The translations under genes and the position numbers were made by a program. From contig JAGLQA010000028.1 in the NCBI GenBank assembly GCA_023137075.1, positions 1 to 7,100 on the forward strand: a stretch of 7,100 nt of DNA. The letters run 5' to 3'. Source of the stretch: Candidatus Aminicenantota bacterium. GTDB lineage: Bacteria; Acidobacteriota; Aminicenantia; UBA2199. The notes under the pieces were generated by a model, which did not search any database, had not been told where the DNA came from, and was given only the letters and a program-made list of their open reading frames with translations. Positions 6,608 through 7,100 of this stretch are shown piece by piece; within the stretch, counting starts at the first letter, position 1; each line of letters opens with the position of its first letter.

Positions 6608-6648
6608 AAGAAAGGAAGCTTATATCAGTTACGAGAAACATCCGATGA
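6604..6648 (+). CDS. Possible 14-residue leader ORF, or displaced 5' end of the small TPR gene
   Basis: ATG at 6604 opens a 14-codon frame (MKERKLISVTRNIR) whose stop, TGA 6646-6648, overlaps the ATG of the TPR gene at 6645 (ATGA). Its own ATG overlaps the stop of the propeller frame in the same way. It has no SD. It may be a leader peptide coupled to the next gene. It may also be the real N-terminus of the TPR protein broken by one lost base: the -1 frame reads on without a stop through EAYISYEKHP into that protein. It may equally be chance. Confidence 0.2.
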   Translation: MKERKLISVTRNIR

Positions 6649-7055
6649 CAAAAGATCATAAATATACTCGTGATTCTCCTATGTTTAAGGAGGCTGTTAG
6701 TTATAGAAAATTAAACATGCTTGGTGAAGCCAAAAAGCTCATTATTGAAATCCTGACTGATCAACCTGATTTTATTCCTGCTTTAAGTGAAATGGGTGAA
6801 ATCTTCACTCTTGAGAAGGATTATAATAAAGCAGCTTTTTATTTCAAGAAGAAATTGGATTTATTACCTGATGCTCAGTATGCTCTAAGAGGCAAGGGCG
6901 TTATATACCGCCTTAAAGGCAGAATAAAAGGTGCAATTGAAGGATTACTGACATTATCACGACATAAACTAAAAGAAGAACTTAGGAAAAAAAATGCACA
7001 GGTGATTGCTGCCAGTAAGATTGCAACTGCAAATCCGTTACACGAAGGGAGTTGA
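6645..7055 (+). CDS. Small TPR protein
   Basis: A 136-residue protein with no signal peptide. About three TPR units are visible: ~11-44 (FKEAVSYRKLNMLGEAKKLI), ~45-78 (ALSEMGEIFTLEKDYNKAAF) and ~79-112 (LRGKGVIYRLKGRIKGAIEG). A basic, Ala-rich tail follows. TPRs act as protein-binding scaffolds; the partner is unknown. The ATG at 6645 has no good SD; an AAAGGAAG sits at 6611-6618, too far upstream. The same frame stays open from 6600 to the ATG, so the true start may lie further upstream or a frameshift may separate it from ATG 6604. Codons often end in T (for example GAT TCT CCT, GTT AGT TAT), unlike the genes to the left, which suggests a different origin for this segment. The protein may be a complete small protein or a fragment of a longer TPR protein. 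Confidence 0.65.
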   Translation: MTKDHKYTRDSPMFKEAVSYRKLNMLGEAKKLIIEILTDQPDFIPALSEMGEIFTLEKDYNKAAFYFKKKLDLLPDAQYALRGKGVIYRLKGRIKGAIEGLLTLSRHKLKEELRKKNAQVIAASKIATANPLHEGS

Positions 7056-7063
7056 AAACTCCC
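7047..7063. other. Short hairpin overlapping the stop of the TPR gene
   Basis: GGGAGTT (7047-7053) and AACTCCC (7057-7063) are perfect 7-bp arms around a 3-base loop, and the TGA stop (7053-7055) lies inside. No T run follows (GTTAAAG), so a standard intrinsic terminator is not supported on the plus strand. It may be an mRNA 3' stabiliser or a terminator of non-canonical type. Positions 7064-7100 show nothing else I can support. Confidence 0.45.
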
Positions 7064-7100
7064 GTTAAAGCGCATTAAGTCAGAAAAACAAGTTATACTG

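Noticed and set aside
7094..7099. TATACT as a -10 box at the right edge
   Set aside because: No acceptable -35 hexamer lies 16-18 bases upstream, and the downstream sequence is not visible.
6545..7100. Insertion sequence or integron cassette as the cause of the composition change
   Set aside because: I found no terminal inverted repeats, target duplication, transposase frame or convincing attC pair within the window.

Overview
The window holds five protein-coding regions and no RNA gene, complete insertion sequence or CRISPR array that I can see. From left to right they are: a PflX-type radical SAM protein (minus strand); a large lipoprotein with a heme-attachment motif, PD40 blades and TPRs (plus); a chorismatase-like protein of the Rid/YjgF superfamily (minus); the N-terminal half of a two-component-regulator propeller protein (plus, apparently truncated); and a small TPR protein (plus). 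The genes are not one operon. Strands alternate, and the first four each have their own plausible sigma-70-type promoter.

Organism: the DNA is moderately AT-rich. The export-linked genes carry clear AGGAG-type ribosome binding sites, and the promoters are close to TTGACA-N17-TATAAT. A heme-bearing PD40/TPR lipoprotein and a Reg_prop sensor point to a Gram-negative-type, environmental or anaerobic bacterium. Acidobacteriota/Aminicenantes-like or Spirochaetes-like lineages would fit. The strong Shine-Dalgarno (SD) sequences argue against Bacteroidota. This placement is inference with low certainty.

Region by region. Positions 1-92 lie downstream of the radical SAM gene and contain an SD-like sequence at the extreme left edge, which could serve a minus-strand gene outside the window. 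Positions 1002-1273 form a divergent intergenic region with a promoter for each flanking gene and a 9-bp inverted repeat between them. The lipoprotein gene and the chorismatase-like gene converge with only 14 bases between their stops. Positions 5158-5380 form a second divergent intergenic region, again with two promoters and a hairpin between them. From about 6548 the propeller reading frame stops resembling its family. It runs into a segment with T-ending codon use that carries the small TPR gene, which suggests a rearrangement junction or decay.

The most distinctive signal is in gene starts. The two minus-strand genes (radical SAM and chorismatase-like) have no SD. Instead a near-consensus -35/-10 pair with 17-bp spacing ends 5-7 bases before the ATG, so both mRNAs should be leaderless. 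A weaker copy of the same layout precedes an ATG at 6604. The two genes for exported proteins have ordinary leaders with an SD. No shared pathway between the five genes is visible; I see co-location rather than a demonstrated system.
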